Shown: positions 1-10,544 of the stretch, piece after piece | How positions within the stretch are numbered: the stretch's first letter is position 1 | How the letters are laid out: each line of letters begins with the position of its first letter | Assembly (NCBI RefSeq): GCF_900101545.1 | Contig: NZ_FMZU01000010.1 | Span: 124,001-188,000 of the forward strand | Length of the DNA: 64,000 nucleotides | From: Variovorax sp. CF079 | Lineage (GTDB): Bacteria; Pseudomonadota; Gammaproteobacteria; Burkholderiales; Burkholderiaceae_C | Reading direction: 5' to 3' | Notes under the pieces: generated by a model | What the model saw: only the letters and a program-made list of their open reading frames with translations | Told to the model about the DNA's origin: nothing | Database searches by the model: none | Translations under genes and position numbers: made by a program

Positions 1-1252
1 TGCGCTCGGTGACGACGATCTGCGCCGCGCCGATGTCGAACACCGCCGAGCGGCCCATGCAGGCGCGCTGGCCGGTGTAGGTCGGCCCCGTGATCACGTA
101 CTCCCCGTCGGTGAGCGCGCGCACGGTGCCGCGCAGCCGCACCGGCGGCGTGCTGCGGCCGATCTGCACCAGCGGGCGCTTGTGGCCGAGCAGCAGCTCG
201 ATCTCGGCGCCGATGCCGGCCTCGGCGCATTGCGCGAGCGCTTGCGGATCGCACAGCAGGCCGGCCTGGATGCCCTGCATGCCGGCCGCAAGCGCCGCCA
301 TCAGCACGTCCATGGTGTCGCAGCTGCCGCCCGACATGCAGTTGTCGCCGTGGTCGAGCAGCAGCACCGGCCGATCGGCCTGCACCGCCAGCTTGCGGGC
401 GCGCGCCAGCGATTGCGCCAAGGGCTCGGACCGATAGACGAAGTCCGCACGCGCCGCCCAGATGCGCTCCGCCAGCGCAGCCGCCACCCGGTCGGCCGCT
501 GCGGCGTCGCCGTCGCCCACCACCACCACGCTGATGCAAGGGTTCGGGATGTCGGCCAGGCTGAAGCCGGCGAGGATCGAGACTGCGGCCATGCCATCGG
601 CTTCCGCCGCGCGTGCCGCCGCGACCGCGTCGCGCATCGCGCCTTCGGCGGTGGCGCTGCGCAGCGTGTGCGTCATCAACGGCAGCCGGCGCCAGGCCAG
701 CACGGGACGGCAAAGTCCGTCCAGCTTGGTGAACAGCAAGCGTCCTGCGTGCTCGCCGGTCTCGTACATGTCGACATGCGGATAGGTCTTGAAGCTCACG
801 ATCACGTCGGCGTGGTCGATCATCTTCTGCGTCACGTTGCCGTGCAGGTCGAGCGCCACGGCAACGGGCACGCCCGGCGCGGCAGCCCGAATGCGCGCCA
901 GCAGATCGCCCTCGCCGTCGTCGCTGCCTTGGGCGACCATCGCGCCGTGCAGATCGAGCAGCACGGCATCGCAGCCGGGCAATGCGTCGACGATGCAGTC
1001 GCAGATCGCGGCGTACGCGGCCGCCTCCACTCGGCCGCTCGGGTTGGCCGATGCCGAGATCGGCGTCACCATCTCCGCACCCCTTGCCCGCGCCAGGTCG
1101 ATGAAAGCCGACATGGCGGTGCGCCCGCCCTCGGCCTCGCGCCGGGCGTCGATGCCATACAGCGGCCCCTTGTTGCCGAAGGCCGAAAGCGGCGTGGGCA
1201 CCGGCGAGAAGGTGTTGGTCTCGTGATTCATCCGGGCGATGAGGACTTTCAT
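1..1252 (-). CDS. M81 family metallopeptidase (MlrC-like), C-terminus cut by window edge
   Basis: The product belongs to the M81/MlrC family, zinc metallopeptidases named for the last step of microcystin breakdown and common in peptide or amide catabolic operons. About 417 N-terminal residues are visible. The start MKVLIARMNHETNTFSP carries the family's HETNTF box. Further in, the second family signature (ALDLHGNVTQ) and FKTYPHVD are present. It is the last gene of the nine-gene operon visible here and lies 10 bases downstream of a paralogue with the same boxes. The substrate is unknown. The family call is firm; a true microcystinase role is not implied. Confidence 0.88.
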   Translation of the reverse strand, partial: MKVLIARMNHETNTFSPVPTPLSAFGNKGPLYGIDARREAEGGRTAMSAFIDLARARGAEMVTPISASANPSGRVEAAAYAAICDCIVDALPGCDAVLLDLHGAMVAQGSDDGEGDLLARIRAAAPGVPVAVALDLHGNVTQKMIDHADVIVSFKTYPHVDMYETGEHAGRLLFTKLDGLCRPVLAWRRLPLMTHTLRSATAEGAMRDAVAAARAAEADGMAAVSILAGFSLADIPNPCISVVVVGDGDAAAADRVAAALAERIWAARADFVYRSEPLAQSLARARKLAVQADRPVLLLDHGDNCMSGGSCDTMDVLMAALAAGMQGIQAGLLCDPQALAQCAEAGIGAEIELLLGHKRPLVQIGRSTPPVRLRGTVRALTDGEYVITGPTYTGQRACMGRSAVFDIGAAQIVVTER

Positions 1253-1262
1253 GCTGCGCTCC

Positions 1263-2771
1263 TCAATCCGGCACCCGGGGCGATGTCGATGCCGCCAGCC
1301 GGGTCCATGGCAGGTCCGACGGATCGGCGGACATCGGGCCCGGCGCGCGCGCCACCAGGATCTCATGCGCGATCGGCGCGAAGTCGGCGCGGAAATGCAC
1401 CGAGCTCTTGTTGACGAGAATCTTCATCTGCTCAGGCTCGATGCCCACGCAGCGGTACAGCGCGCGGTCGAGCATCTGCTTCTTGCCGCTGGCGACCACG
1501 ACCAGCACGCCGTCCACGTCCAGGCAGGCGCAAGGGCCGAGCCGGACTCGCACGCCCGTCATCATCGGCCCCTGCAGCACGATGCCGCCTTCATGCAGCG
1601 CGCGCACCGTGCATTCGGCTTCCACCGGCGGGTCGCTCCATTGCCCCGACCAGGTGGGTACCGAGCGGCCCAGCGCCAGGCGCAGGCGCGCGCCCCGCCC
1701 CGCGGCATGCGCCGCCGCGGCGGACTCGGGGTCGTACAACAGCCCGAGCGCTACCTGCTGTGGAAAGCGCTGTCCTGCGCCCGCGCGACGCAGCGCATGC
1801 AGCATGCCGGTGGTGTTGCTGTCGGCGCCGGCGCCAGGGTTGTCCTGGGTGTCGGCGATGACCACCGGGCGTGCGGCCGGCCCCGCCAGTTCGATGGCCT
1901 GGGCCACGGCATCATCCGGCGTCCAGGTGGCTACGCGCCAGCGCACTGCCGGCTCGCAGATGTCGGTGTACAGCGTGTCCACCACGGCTTGGGCCGCGTC
2001 GCCGTAGGCCCAGACCATCGGCCCGCACTCGGGGAAATCGGCCGCCGGAAAACCCATCGCCACGCTGGCGATGGTGGCGTGGCGTACGTCCAGCCCGGGC
2101 AGCTGACGGTAGACCGCACCGGCCGGCTCGATCATGGTGCAGCCGGCGTTGATCGGGATCAGGAAGGGGATGCGGCGCGCCGCGACAGGCTCGCGTGCGC
2201 CACGCGCGAGGCGCCGTTCCAGCAGCTGCGCGGCCAGCCGGCCGGTCGCTTCGGTGTCCACGTGCGGATAGGTCCGGTAGGCCACCAGCGCATCGGCCAG
2301 CTCGAGCATTTGCTGCGTCACGTTGGCATGCAGATCCAGGCTGGCGACGATCGGCATCTCGGGCCCGACCAGCGCGCGCAGGCGTGCCAGCAGCTCGCCC
2401 TCGGCGTCGTCGACGTGTTCGGCCACGGCGGCACCATGCAAGTCGAGGTAGATGGCATCCAGTCCCGGCCCGGCCAGCGCGCTGCGCGCCGCCTCGACGA
2501 TGGTGCCCGCGATGCGCTCGAAAGCGTCGCGCGTCACCTGCGCCGAGGGCGTGGCGCCGGCCCAGCAGGACGGCAGCAGTTGCCAGCCGCGCGCCTGCGC
2601 CTCGGCGATGAAGCCGCCCGCCGGCAGGCTGGAGCCGGTGAAGCGCTCCAGCATCGCCGGCCCTTCCGCATAGGCCGGGAAGCTGTCGCCGCGCAGAAAG
2701 GCGGCCCAGTCGGCACGTGTCGGAGCGAAGGTGTTGGTCTCGTGCTGGAAGCCGGCGATCAGGATGTTCAT
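1263..2771 (-). CDS. M81 family metallopeptidase (MlrC-like), second copy
   Basis: This 502-residue protein has the full M81 architecture. HETNTFAP lies near residue 10, YLDLHGAAV and SLDLHANVT in the first half, AYRTYPHVDT after them, and DTQDNPGAGAD in the central part. I chose the ATG at 2771 because MNILIAGFQHETNTF matches the family N-terminus. An upstream in-frame extension is Arg/Ala-rich and unlike the family. Its tandem neighbour is a paralogue, so the pair probably arose by duplication and may differ in substrate. The operon context (peptide ABC transporter, amidase, AzlCD) suggests degradation of an imported peptide- or amide-like compound. Confidence 0.9.
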   Translation of the reverse strand: MNILIAGFQHETNTFAPTRADWAAFLRGDSFPAYAEGPAMLERFTGSSLPAGGFIAEAQARGWQLLPSCWAGATPSAQVTRDAFERIAGTIVEAARSALAGPGLDAIYLDLHGAAVAEHVDDAEGELLARLRALVGPEMPIVASLDLHANVTQQMLELADALVAYRTYPHVDTEATGRLAAQLLERRLARGAREPVAARRIPFLIPINAGCTMIEPAGAVYRQLPGLDVRHATIASVAMGFPAADFPECGPMVWAYGDAAQAVVDTLYTDICEPAVRWRVATWTPDDAVAQAIELAGPAARPVVIADTQDNPGAGADSNTTGMLHALRRAGAGQRFPQQVALGLLYDPESAAAAHAAGRGARLRLALGRSVPTWSGQWSDPPVEAECTVRALHEGGIVLQGPMMTGVRVRLGPCACLDVDGVLVVVASGKKQMLDRALYRCVGIEPEQMKILVNKSSVHFRADFAPIAHEILVARAPGPMSADPSDLPWTRLAASTSPRVPD

Positions 2772-2791
2772 GGGTGTCCTTGTGTGAAGTG

Positions 2792-3121
2792 CTACCAGCC
2801 CAGCCCGAGCCGCAGTGCAAGCAGCACGGCGGCGCCGACGAAGATGGTACCGGTGATGTCGCGCCGCCATGCGTACCAGGCGGTCGCGGCGGCGACCGCA
2901 AACCAGCGCGCATCGCGCCAGTCGGTCGGCAGGTGGCCTTGCGACAGCAGCACCTCAGGCACGACCACGGCCACCAGCGCCGCGAGCGGCGCGTGCCGCA
3001 GGCTGCGCTGCAGCCAGGCCGGCAGGCGCGGCTCGCGGCGCGGCAGCAGGAACACGCCGCGCGTGAGCACCGTCACCGCCACCAGCGCGAAGACGGCGAT
3101 CCAGGCGTGCAGGTTGCTCAT
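2792..3121 (-). CDS. AzlD-family branched-chain amino acid exporter subunit
   Basis: This is a 109-residue hydrophobic protein with about four predicted membrane segments, matching the small AzlD subunit in length and pattern (TRGVFLLPRR after the first helix, then WLQRSLRHAPLAALVAVVVPE). It starts at ATG 3121, and that codon overlaps the stop of the azlC-like gene by four bases (ATGA), typical of the AzlC/AzlD pair. In the family the two subunits together export branched-chain amino acids or analogues. Here it may remove amino acids released by the peptidases of the same operon, which is inference. Confidence 0.85.
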   Translation of the reverse strand: MSNLHAWIAVFALVAVTVLTRGVFLLPRREPRLPAWLQRSLRHAPLAALVAVVVPEVLLSQGHLPTDWRDARWFAVAAATAWYAWRRDITGTIFVGAAVLLALRLGLGW

Positions 3122-3810
3122 GCGAGACGGCCCGCGCGTCGGTCGGCCCAAAGGCCCGCGGCCATTGCCGCAGCGATCGCGACGGCCACATTGAGGCCCA
3201 GCGGCAGCGGCCAGGCCAGCAGCGCCACCGCGCCGGCCACGGCGGCCGAGAGCCAGGCCGCGCGGTCAGACAGCATCGGCAGCGCCAACGCGAGCAGCGC
3301 CAGCACGCCGACGAAGCGCAGCCCCCACTCGACGGGAATCGCATCGGCCAAAAAGATGCCGGCGAGCGAGGACAACTGCCAGACGGCCCAGTTCGTCAGC
3401 GCAAGCCCGAGGAAGTACGGCAGCTGCCCGGCCGCGGGTCGCGGATGGCGCTGCACGAAGCGCGCATAGACCGGATCGCCCGCGAGATAGCCCAGCAGCA
3501 ACCGGTGCCCGAGCGGCAGCCGGCCGAAGTAGTGCCGCCAATGCACGCTGAAGACCACGAAGCGCACATTCAGCATGCCGGCGGTCAGCACGATCACCCA
3601 CAAGGGCGCGCCGGCCATGATGAGCGGCACGCAAGCCAGCTGCGAGGCGCTGGCGAACACGCCCAGCGACATCGCGAGCACCACCGGCAGCGCGAGCCCG
3701 CTCTTGGCCATCGCGACGCCGGTGGCCAGACCCATCGCGACGGTGCCCAGCGCAGGGCCGGCGATCGCGCGTGCGCCCTGCACGAACTCCGGCTGCCAGC
3801 GCACTGTCAT
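3118..3810 (-). CDS. AzlC-family branched-chain amino acid exporter subunit
   Basis: This 230-residue multi-pass membrane protein matches the large subunit of AzlCD exporters (AMGLATGVAMAKSGL, then GVFASASQLA, then LNVRFVVFSVHWRHYF). The open frame runs far upstream to about 4650, but that part is the antisense of the amidase. The start at 3810 is chosen because MTVRWQPEFVQGARAI fits the family N-terminus and the ATG overlaps the amidase stop by one base. It is translationally coupled on both sides, to the amidase and to azlD. Confidence 0.88.
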   Translation of the reverse strand: MTVRWQPEFVQGARAIAGPALGTVAMGLATGVAMAKSGLALPVVLAMSLGVFASASQLACVPLIMAGAPLWVIVLTAGMLNVRFVVFSVHWRHYFGRLPLGHRLLLGYLAGDPVYARFVQRHPRPAAGQLPYFLGLALTNWAVWQLSSLAGIFLADAIPVEWGLRFVGVLALLALALPMLSDRAAWLSAAVAGAVALLAWPLPLGLNVAVAIAAAMAAGLWADRRAGRLA

Positions 3811-5219
3811 CAGCGTTCGAGCGGGATGGCGGGCCAGGGGCGCTGGGCCGGACGCATCGATTCCCAGGCCCGCGCGATCTGCAGCACGCCGAGATCGTCG
3901 AAGCGGCGCCCCGCAATCTGCAGGCCGATCGGCACGCCGTTGCTGTCGTAGCCGCAGTTGACCGAGGCGGCCGGCTGCTCGCTCATGTTGTAGGGCAGCG
4001 TGAAGCCGATGTGGTCCATCGCGGTCGCGACATCGTTGGTCGGGTAGGCCCATTCGGCCGCGAAGCTGGTGTTGGGCGACACGGGCGAGATCACGTAGTC
4101 GTAGGGCTGCGTGGCGGCTACGGTTGCGGCGCGGGTCTTGAATGTTTGGGTGTAGCCATGGAAGGCGGTTTCGCCCGTCAGGCCCAGCCCGGCCTCGGCC
4201 CAGGCACGCACGATGGGCAGCAGCTTCGCGCGCTTGTCCGCCGCGAGCGCCTGCACGTCCATGCCCGAGCGGATGCGCCAGAAGGTATCGACGCCATGCA
4301 GCATCTCGTCGTTCATCCAGGGCGTCACGGGTTCGACGACGGCGCCGGCGGCTTCGAACAGCTTCGCCGCCGCCTCCACCGCCGCGCGCACCTGCGGGTC
4401 CACCGGCATGCCGCAGCCGGCGTCCAGCAAGAGGCCGATGCGCAGCCCGCGGATGTCGCGCTCCAGGTCCAGCCAATCGATCTGCGCCGGCGGCAGGCTC
4501 ATGTGGTCGCGCGCGTCGGGCTGGGACAGCACGGCCATCATCAGCGCCGCGTCGGCGACGGTGCGCGTCATCGGGCCGGCGACGCGGCCCATGTAGGGCG
4601 GGTCGATCGGGATGCGGCCCAGGCTGGGCTTGAGCCCGGCCACGCCACACCAGGCGGCCGGCAGACGCACCGAGCCGCCGATGTCGGTGCCGATGTGCAG
4701 CGGCCCGTAGCCGGCGGCTGCGGCCGCACCGGCGCCGGCGCTCGAACCGCCGGGATTCTTGTCAGTGTTCCACGGGTTGCGCGTCAGCGGATGGAAGCTC
4801 GACAGGCCCGAGGACAGCATGCCGTACTCCGGCATCGTGGTCTTGCCGAGGAACACCGCGCCGGCCTCGCGCATCCTGGCCGCCGGCGGCGCATCGGCCG
4901 CGGCGGGCACGAGTTCGGTCGCGGCCGTGCCCAGCGGCACCGGCACGCCGCGGGTCGCGATGTTCTCCTTGATGGTGGCCGGCACGCCGTCGAGCGTGAC
5001 GCCGCCGCACGCCAGCGGCGTGCCGGCTCGCCAGCGCGCTTCGGAGGCGCGGGCCATGGCCCGCGCGCCCTCGGGGTCGAGCGCATAGGTGGCCTGCAGC
5101 CGCGGCTCGCAGCGTGCGATCTGGTCGAGCACGGCCTGCGTGACTTCGACGGGCGAGAGCGTGCCGCTCTTGTAGGCAGCGATCATCTCGAGCGCCGGGA
5201 GTGCGTGGAGTTCTGTCAT
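3810..5219 (-). CDS. amidase (amidase-signature family)
   Basis: This is a 469-residue amidase-signature hydrolase that cleaves carboxamides. The Ser-cisSer-Lys triad is recognisable: the lysine is K84 in ATIKEN, the cis-serine lies in GGSSAG (157-162), and the nucleophile is S183 in GTDIGGSVRLP. Length is normal for the family. It sits between the ABC transporter genes and azlCD, so it probably acts on a compound imported by the transporter. GatA is an alternative within the same superfamily, but no gatB or gatC is nearby and the operon is catabolic in type. Confidence 0.88.
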   Translation of the reverse strand: MTELHALPALEMIAAYKSGTLSPVEVTQAVLDQIARCEPRLQATYALDPEGARAMARASEARWRAGTPLACGGVTLDGVPATIKENIATRGVPVPLGTAATELVPAAADAPPAARMREAGAVFLGKTTMPEYGMLSSGLSSFHPLTRNPWNTDKNPGGSSAGAGAAAAAGYGPLHIGTDIGGSVRLPAAWCGVAGLKPSLGRIPIDPPYMGRVAGPMTRTVADAALMMAVLSQPDARDHMSLPPAQIDWLDLERDIRGLRIGLLLDAGCGMPVDPQVRAAVEAAAKLFEAAGAVVEPVTPWMNDEMLHGVDTFWRIRSGMDVQALAADKRAKLLPIVRAWAEAGLGLTGETAFHGYTQTFKTRAATVAATQPYDYVISPVSPNTSFAAEWAYPTNDVATAMDHIGFTLPYNMSEQPAASVNCGYDSNGVPIGLQIAGRRFDDLGVLQIARAWESMRPAQRPWPAIPLER

Positions 5220-5256
5220 GAGAGGGTGGTTCTCTGTTTCTGAAGGAATGGATGGT

Positions 5257-6906
5257 TCAGGCCGCCAGCGGACTGCGCGCCAGCTCCGCGCGCGGCGCGG
5301 CGGCCAGCAGGCGCTGCGTGTAGTCGTGCTGCGGCCGGCGGAACACCTCGCCGGTGGCGCCCTGTTCCACGATGCTGCCCTGGCTCATCACGATCACGCG
5401 GTCGCACAGCTGCGCGGCCACGCGCAGGTCGTGCGTGATGAACAGGATGCCCAGGCCGAGGTCGCGCTGAATCTCGCGCAGTAATTCCAAGATCTGAGCC
5501 TGCACCGAGACGTCCAGCGCCGAGACGGCCTCGTCGGCCACCAGCACCTGCGGCTGGCAGGCAATGGCGCGCGCAATCGCCAGGCGCTGGCGCTGGCCGC
5601 CCGAGAACTGGTGCGGGTAGCGCTCGAGCCCGGCGCGCGGCAGCTGGATGCGGTCCATCAGCTCTTCGGCGCTGTGGCGCGCCTGCTGCCGGTCCATGCC
5701 GAAATTCATCGCGCCCTCGACGATCGAGGAGCCGACGGTGCGGCGCGGATTGAGCGAGCGGTTCGGGTCCTGGAACACCACCTGCACGCGCGAGCGCAGC
5801 GGGCGCAGGCGGCCCTCGGGAAGCTGCTGCACCTCGGCATCGCCCCAGTGCACGCTGCCTTCGCTCGGATCGATCAGGCGGATCATGCAGCGCGCGAAGG
5901 TCGACTTGCCCGAGCCGGACTCGCCCACCACGCCCACGGTCTCGCCGCGGTGCACGGCCACGCTGGCGTCGCGCAGTGCGGTGTTGTGCCTGGCACGGCC
6001 CATCCAGTCGCGCCGCGCGTAGGTCTTGCCCACGCCGCGGCCCGCGAGCATCGGTGCGCCGCCCGGCAGGTCGCGCGGCGGCGGCGGCGTCATGCCGGGC
6101 ACCGCGTCCAGCAGCATGCGCGTGTAGGCCTCGCGCGGCGCGCGCAGCACCTGCTCGCAGAGGCCCTGCTCCACCACCTTGCCGCGGTGCATCACCATCA
6201 CGTCGTCGGCGATCTCGGCCACCACGCCCATGTCGTGCGTGATGAAGAGCACCGCGCTGCCCTGCTCGGCCTGCAGTTCGGCGATGAGCTTGAGGATCTC
6301 GGCCTGCGTGGTCACGTCGAGCGCGGTGGTGGGCTCGTCGCAGATCAGGAGCCGCGGCTTCAGGATGATCGCCATCGCGATCACGATGCGCTGGCGCTGG
6401 CCGCCCGAGAGCTGGTGCGGATAGCTTGCGAACATGCGCGCCGGGTCCGGCAGGCGCACGCGCTCGAAGATGGCGAGGATGCGCGCCTTGCGCTCGGCCG
6501 CATTCCATGCCGTGTGGGTACGCAGCAGCTCGTCCACCTGCTCGCCGCAGCTGTGGACCGGATTCAGCGCGGTCATCGGCTCCTGGAACACCATGCCCAT
6601 GCCGGTGCCGCGCAGTTCGCGCAGCCGCTTGTCCGACACGTAGCGCCCGCCGGCCAGCAGCATCTCGCCGGCCAGCGAGATGCGGCCGGCCCCGACGCCG
6701 AGGCCCTTGGCAAGCAGGCCCATCACGGTGGTGGCGAGCACCGATTTGCCGGAGCCCGATTCGCCGACGATGCACAGCGTGCGGCCGGCCTCGATGCGCA
6801 CGCTCAGGCTCTCGATGGCATAGGGCCGGTCGGCATCGGCCGGCAGCGCCACCTGGAGGTTTTCGACCAGCAGCACGGGCACCGCGGCTTGGGGTTGGGT
6901 GGTCAT
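5257..6906 (-). CDS. dipeptide/oligopeptide-type ABC transporter ATPase with two nucleotide-binding domains
   Basis: This 549-residue ATPase carries two complete ABC domains in one chain, equivalent to DppD and DppF fused (as in GsiA). The first Walker A is GESGSGKS at 48-55, with an LSGGQRQRI signature and a DEPTTALD Walker B. The second domain repeats [17 protein letters not shown] and DEAVSALD. Each half also has the peptide-family C-terminal extension. It energises the two permeases encoded immediately upstream; the gap to the DppC-like gene is 10 bases. Confidence 0.92.
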   Translation of the reverse strand: MTTQPQAAVPVLLVENLQVALPADADRPYAIESLSVRIEAGRTLCIVGESGSGKSVLATTVMGLLAKGLGVGAGRISLAGEMLLAGGRYVSDKRLRELRGTGMGMVFQEPMTALNPVHSCGEQVDELLRTHTAWNAAERKARILAIFERVRLPDPARMFASYPHQLSGGQRQRIVIAMAIILKPRLLICDEPTTALDVTTQAEILKLIAELQAEQGSAVLFITHDMGVVAEIADDVMVMHRGKVVEQGLCEQVLRAPREAYTRMLLDAVPGMTPPPPRDLPGGAPMLAGRGVGKTYARRDWMGRARHNTALRDASVAVHRGETVGVVGESGSGKSTFARCMIRLIDPSEGSVHWGDAEVQQLPEGRLRPLRSRVQVVFQDPNRSLNPRRTVGSSIVEGAMNFGMDRQQARHSAEELMDRIQLPRAGLERYPHQFSGGQRQRLAIARAIACQPQVLVADEAVSALDVSVQAQILELLREIQRDLGLGILFITHDLRVAAQLCDRVIVMSQGSIVEQGATGEVFRRPQHDYTQRLLAAAPRAELARSPLAA

Positions 6907-6916
6907 GCGGCCGTCC

Positions 6917-7789
6917 TCAAACGCGCTTGGAGAACTTGGGGTCCAGCACGTCGCGCAGGCCGTCTCCCAGCAGATTGATGGCCAGCACCGTGGGCACCAG
7001 GAACAGGGCCGGGAACAGCACGTTGCCCGGCGCCTGCGAGAACAGCACGCGCCCCTCGGCCATGATGTTGCCCCAGGTCGGCACGTCGGCCGGCAGGCCC
7101 AGGCCGAGGAAGCTCAGGATGGCCTCGGTCAGCACCGCCGAGGCGGCGATGAAGGTGCCCTGCACGATCAGCGGCGCCAGCGCGTTGGGCAGGATGTCGC
7201 GCCAGAGGATCACGGCATTCGACGTGGCCAGCGCGCGCGCCGCCTCGACGAAGGGCTCGTCGCGCAACCCCATCACCAGCGCGCGCACCAGCCGCGTCAC
7301 GCGCGGCACCTCGGGCATGGCGATGGCGAGGATCACCGTCGGCAGGCTGGCGCCGAGCACCGCCACCAGCGTGATCGCGAGCAGCACCGCGGGGATCGCC
7401 ATCAGGCCGTCCATGATGCGCATCAGCACCGCATCCACCGCCCGGAAGTAGCCGGCCAGCATGCCCAGCAGGCAGCCGAATACGATCGCCGCCGCCGCGG
7501 TGAAGATGCCCACCACCAGCGAGATGCGGGTGCCGTAGAGCACCCGGCTCCAGATGTCGCGGCCGAAGTTGTCGCTGCCCATCCAGAAGGTGTGCTGCAG
7601 CTCGCGCCCGTCGGGCAGCGTGACCTGGCCGGCGCTGCCGGCCGGCACCGAAACGTAGCTCGGATCCATCGCGGCCGGATCGAAGGTGCCGAGCCAGGGC
7701 GCCGCAGCGGCCAGCACGACCAGCACCGCGAGCACGATGACGCCCCCGCGCACGGCGCCGTTGCGCCAGAGTTTGCCTAGAGTGCCCAT
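6917..7789 (-). CDS. ABC transporter permease, DppC-like
   Basis: This 290-residue inner-membrane permease follows the DppC pattern: an N-terminal helix, a periplasmic segment with GSDNFGRDIWSRVLYG, then the binding-protein-dependent permease domain with the EAARAL...ILPNALAPLIV cytoplasmic loop that contacts the ATPase. The start at 7789 (MGTLGKLWRNG) is chosen because residues further upstream in the frame are antisense to the neighbouring gene. Five bases separate it from the DppB-like gene. Confidence 0.9.
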   Translation of the reverse strand: MGTLGKLWRNGAVRGGVIVLAVLVVLAAAAPWLGTFDPAAMDPSYVSVPAGSAGQVTLPDGRELQHTFWMGSDNFGRDIWSRVLYGTRISLVVGIFTAAAAIVFGCLLGMLAGYFRAVDAVLMRIMDGLMAIPAVLLAITLVAVLGASLPTVILAIAMPEVPRVTRLVRALVMGLRDEPFVEAARALATSNAVILWRDILPNALAPLIVQGTFIAASAVLTEAILSFLGLGLPADVPTWGNIMAEGRVLFSQAPGNVLFPALFLVPTVLAINLLGDGLRDVLDPKFSKRV

Positions 7790-7794
7790 GGTGG

Positions 7795-8736
<942 letters not shown>

Positions 8737-8754
8737 GGGTGGACGCCGGCGGCC

Positions 8755-10380
8755 TTATTGCTTCTTGATGTTCCAGTACACCTGCGCACCGGCCGGCACC
8801 AGGCCGCTCACGCCCTTGCGCACGGCGGCCGGCTGGCTGTACTGGCCCACCGGGACGTGCGTCACCGTTTCGAAAGCGCGCAACTGCGCCTGCTCGGCCA
8901 GCTTCTTCTTGTCGGCCTCGGTCGCGGCCTTGGTGAACTGGGTCTTGATGTCCTGGAGCTTGGCGTCGTCCTGCCAGCCGAACCAGCCCTTGTCGCCGGC
9001 CGCGTTCATCATCGCCATGGTCAGCGGGTTGAGGATGTCGGACGAGGTCCACGAAGTCATGAACGCATTCCAGCCGCCGGCGGAAGGCAGGTCCTTCTTG
9101 GCGCGGCGCGCCACCAGGGTCTGCCAGTCCATGGTCTGCAGGTCGACCTTGAAGCCGGCCTGCTCCAGCTGCTGCTTGGCCACCAGCGGCAGCTTGGCGA
9201 TGGCGGCGAGATCGGTCGGGCGCATCAGCACCACGGGCTCGCCCTTGTAGCCGGCCTCCTGCAGCAGCGCCTTGGCCTTCTGCGGATTCGCCACGCCGCT
9301 GTAGTCGCCGGTGTTCGTCGACTCGAAGGGCGTGCCGCAGGGGAACATGCTCTTGCAGTAGCGCGTGAGGCCGGGCGCGCCCACCTGCGTCTTGAGGAAG
9401 GCTTCCTGGCCCATCGCGATCATCGCGGCGCGGCGGATCTTCTCGTTGTCGAAGGGCGCGTGCAGGAAGTTGAAGCGGAAGATGAACTGGTTGCCGGCCG
9501 GCTGCGCATCGATCAGCTGGATGTCGGGGTTGGTGCGCAGCGAGGCGTACTGCTCGAAGGCCGGCTGCTCGAGGATGTCGGCCTCGCCGTTGATCAGCGC
9601 ATTCATCTGCGTTTGCGCGTCGCGGATGATGAGCCACTCGACGCGATCGACGTAGACCTGCTTGCCGCCGGTGGTGCCCGAAGGTGCTTCGGCGCGCGGC
9701 TTGTACTTGGCGTTCTTGACGAACACTGCGCGTTCGCCGGGCCGGAACTCATCGGCCTTGAAGACGAAGGGGCCGGAGCCGATCGTCTCCTTGATCTGCG
9801 TGTCGCCGGGCGTGTCGGCCACGCGCTTGGGCATGATGAAAGGCACGTTCGCCGAGGGCTTGCCCAGCGCTTCGAGCACCAGGCCGAAGGGCTCCTTCAG
9901 CACCAGGACGAAGGTCTTGGCGTCGGGCGTCTGGTACTTGTCGGTGACCTTGGCGAGCTGGCCGCCGAAGGTGTCGCGGCTCGCCCAGCGCTTGAGCGAC
10001 GCGACCACGTCCTCGCTGGCGACGGGCTTGCCGTCGTGGAACTCCAGCCCGTCGCGCAGCGTGAAGGTCCAGGTCTTGCCGTCCTTCGAGACGCTCCACT
10101 TGTCGACCATCTGCGGCTTGATCTTGCCGTCGATGTCGGTGCCGAACAGCGTGTCGTAAATCATGTAGCCGAAGTTGCGCGAGATATAGGCCGTGGTCCA
10201 GATCGGGTCGAGCACCGTGATGTTCGAGTGCGGAATGATCTTGAGCGTCGAGGACTGCGCCAGCGCCGGCACGGCAGCGCTCGCGGCCAGCGCAGCGGCC
10301 ACGCACCAGGCGGCCTGCCGGCGCGTGAAGGCGCCGGCGATGCCGCCGGCAAGGGAGCGCGTGAAATTCAGCTTCTGCAT
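8755..10380 (-). CDS. ABC transporter substrate-binding protein (peptide/nickel family 5)
   Basis: This 541-residue periplasmic binding protein of family 5 (DppA/OppA type) is the first gene of the nine-gene operon. An N-terminal twin-arginine-like stretch (TRRQAAW) and a hydrophobic segment ending ALAQ form the signal peptide. The family pattern follows: LDPIWTTAYISRNFGYMIYD, then TWTFTLRDGLEFHDGKPV. Of two ATGs six bases apart (10386 and 10380), I prefer 10380 because GGGA sits about seven bases upstream of it. The substrate is unknown; neighbours point to a peptide or amide. Confidence 0.9.
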   Translation of the reverse strand: MQKLNFTRSLAGGIAGAFTRRQAAWCVAAALAASAAVPALAQSSTLKIIPHSNITVLDPIWTTAYISRNFGYMIYDTLFGTDIDGKIKPQMVDKWSVSKDGKTWTFTLRDGLEFHDGKPVASEDVVASLKRWASRDTFGGQLAKVTDKYQTPDAKTFVLVLKEPFGLVLEALGKPSANVPFIMPKRVADTPGDTQIKETIGSGPFVFKADEFRPGERAVFVKNAKYKPRAEAPSGTTGGKQVYVDRVEWLIIRDAQTQMNALINGEADILEQPAFEQYASLRTNPDIQLIDAQPAGNQFIFRFNFLHAPFDNEKIRRAAMIAMGQEAFLKTQVGAPGLTRYCKSMFPCGTPFESTNTGDYSGVANPQKAKALLQEAGYKGEPVVLMRPTDLAAIAKLPLVAKQQLEQAGFKVDLQTMDWQTLVARRAKKDLPSAGGWNAFMTSWTSSDILNPLTMAMMNAAGDKGWFGWQDDAKLQDIKTQFTKAATEADKKKLAEQAQLRAFETVTHVPVGQYSQPAAVRKGVSGLVPAGAQVYWNIKKQ

Positions 10381-10440
10381 GTGCATTTCCCGATGGATGA
10401 GACGAGCCGCCGATTGAGTCAGGGAATGCGCAAAGTGGAT

Positions 10441-10525
10441 ATATACAGTTCGTGCGATGTGCGCTATATCAGCATGCACGATCACGAGACTGAGCAAGGC
10501 GGTGCACGCCCATATACAGTGCACC
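10441..10525. promoter_or_regulatory. candidate MocR operator region between divergent units
   Basis: The intergenic region between the transporter operon and the MocR gene holds two exact copies of ATATACAGT, at 10441-10449 and 10512-10520, and a related TATATCAG at 10465-10472. The second copy lies within a perfect 7-base inverted repeat, GGTGCAC (10501-10507) and GTGCACC (10519-10525), with an 11-base spacer. MocR-type regulators generally bind direct repeats in such divergent regions, so these are plausible binding sites. The repeats are seen; binding is inferred. Confidence 0.45.
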
Positions 10526-10544
10526 GACCCGTACCCCACCCTGG

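Noticed and set aside
182..3194. Long plus-strand open frames over the M81 peptidase genes
   Set aside because: Antisense to well-supported genes and without any recognisable motif.
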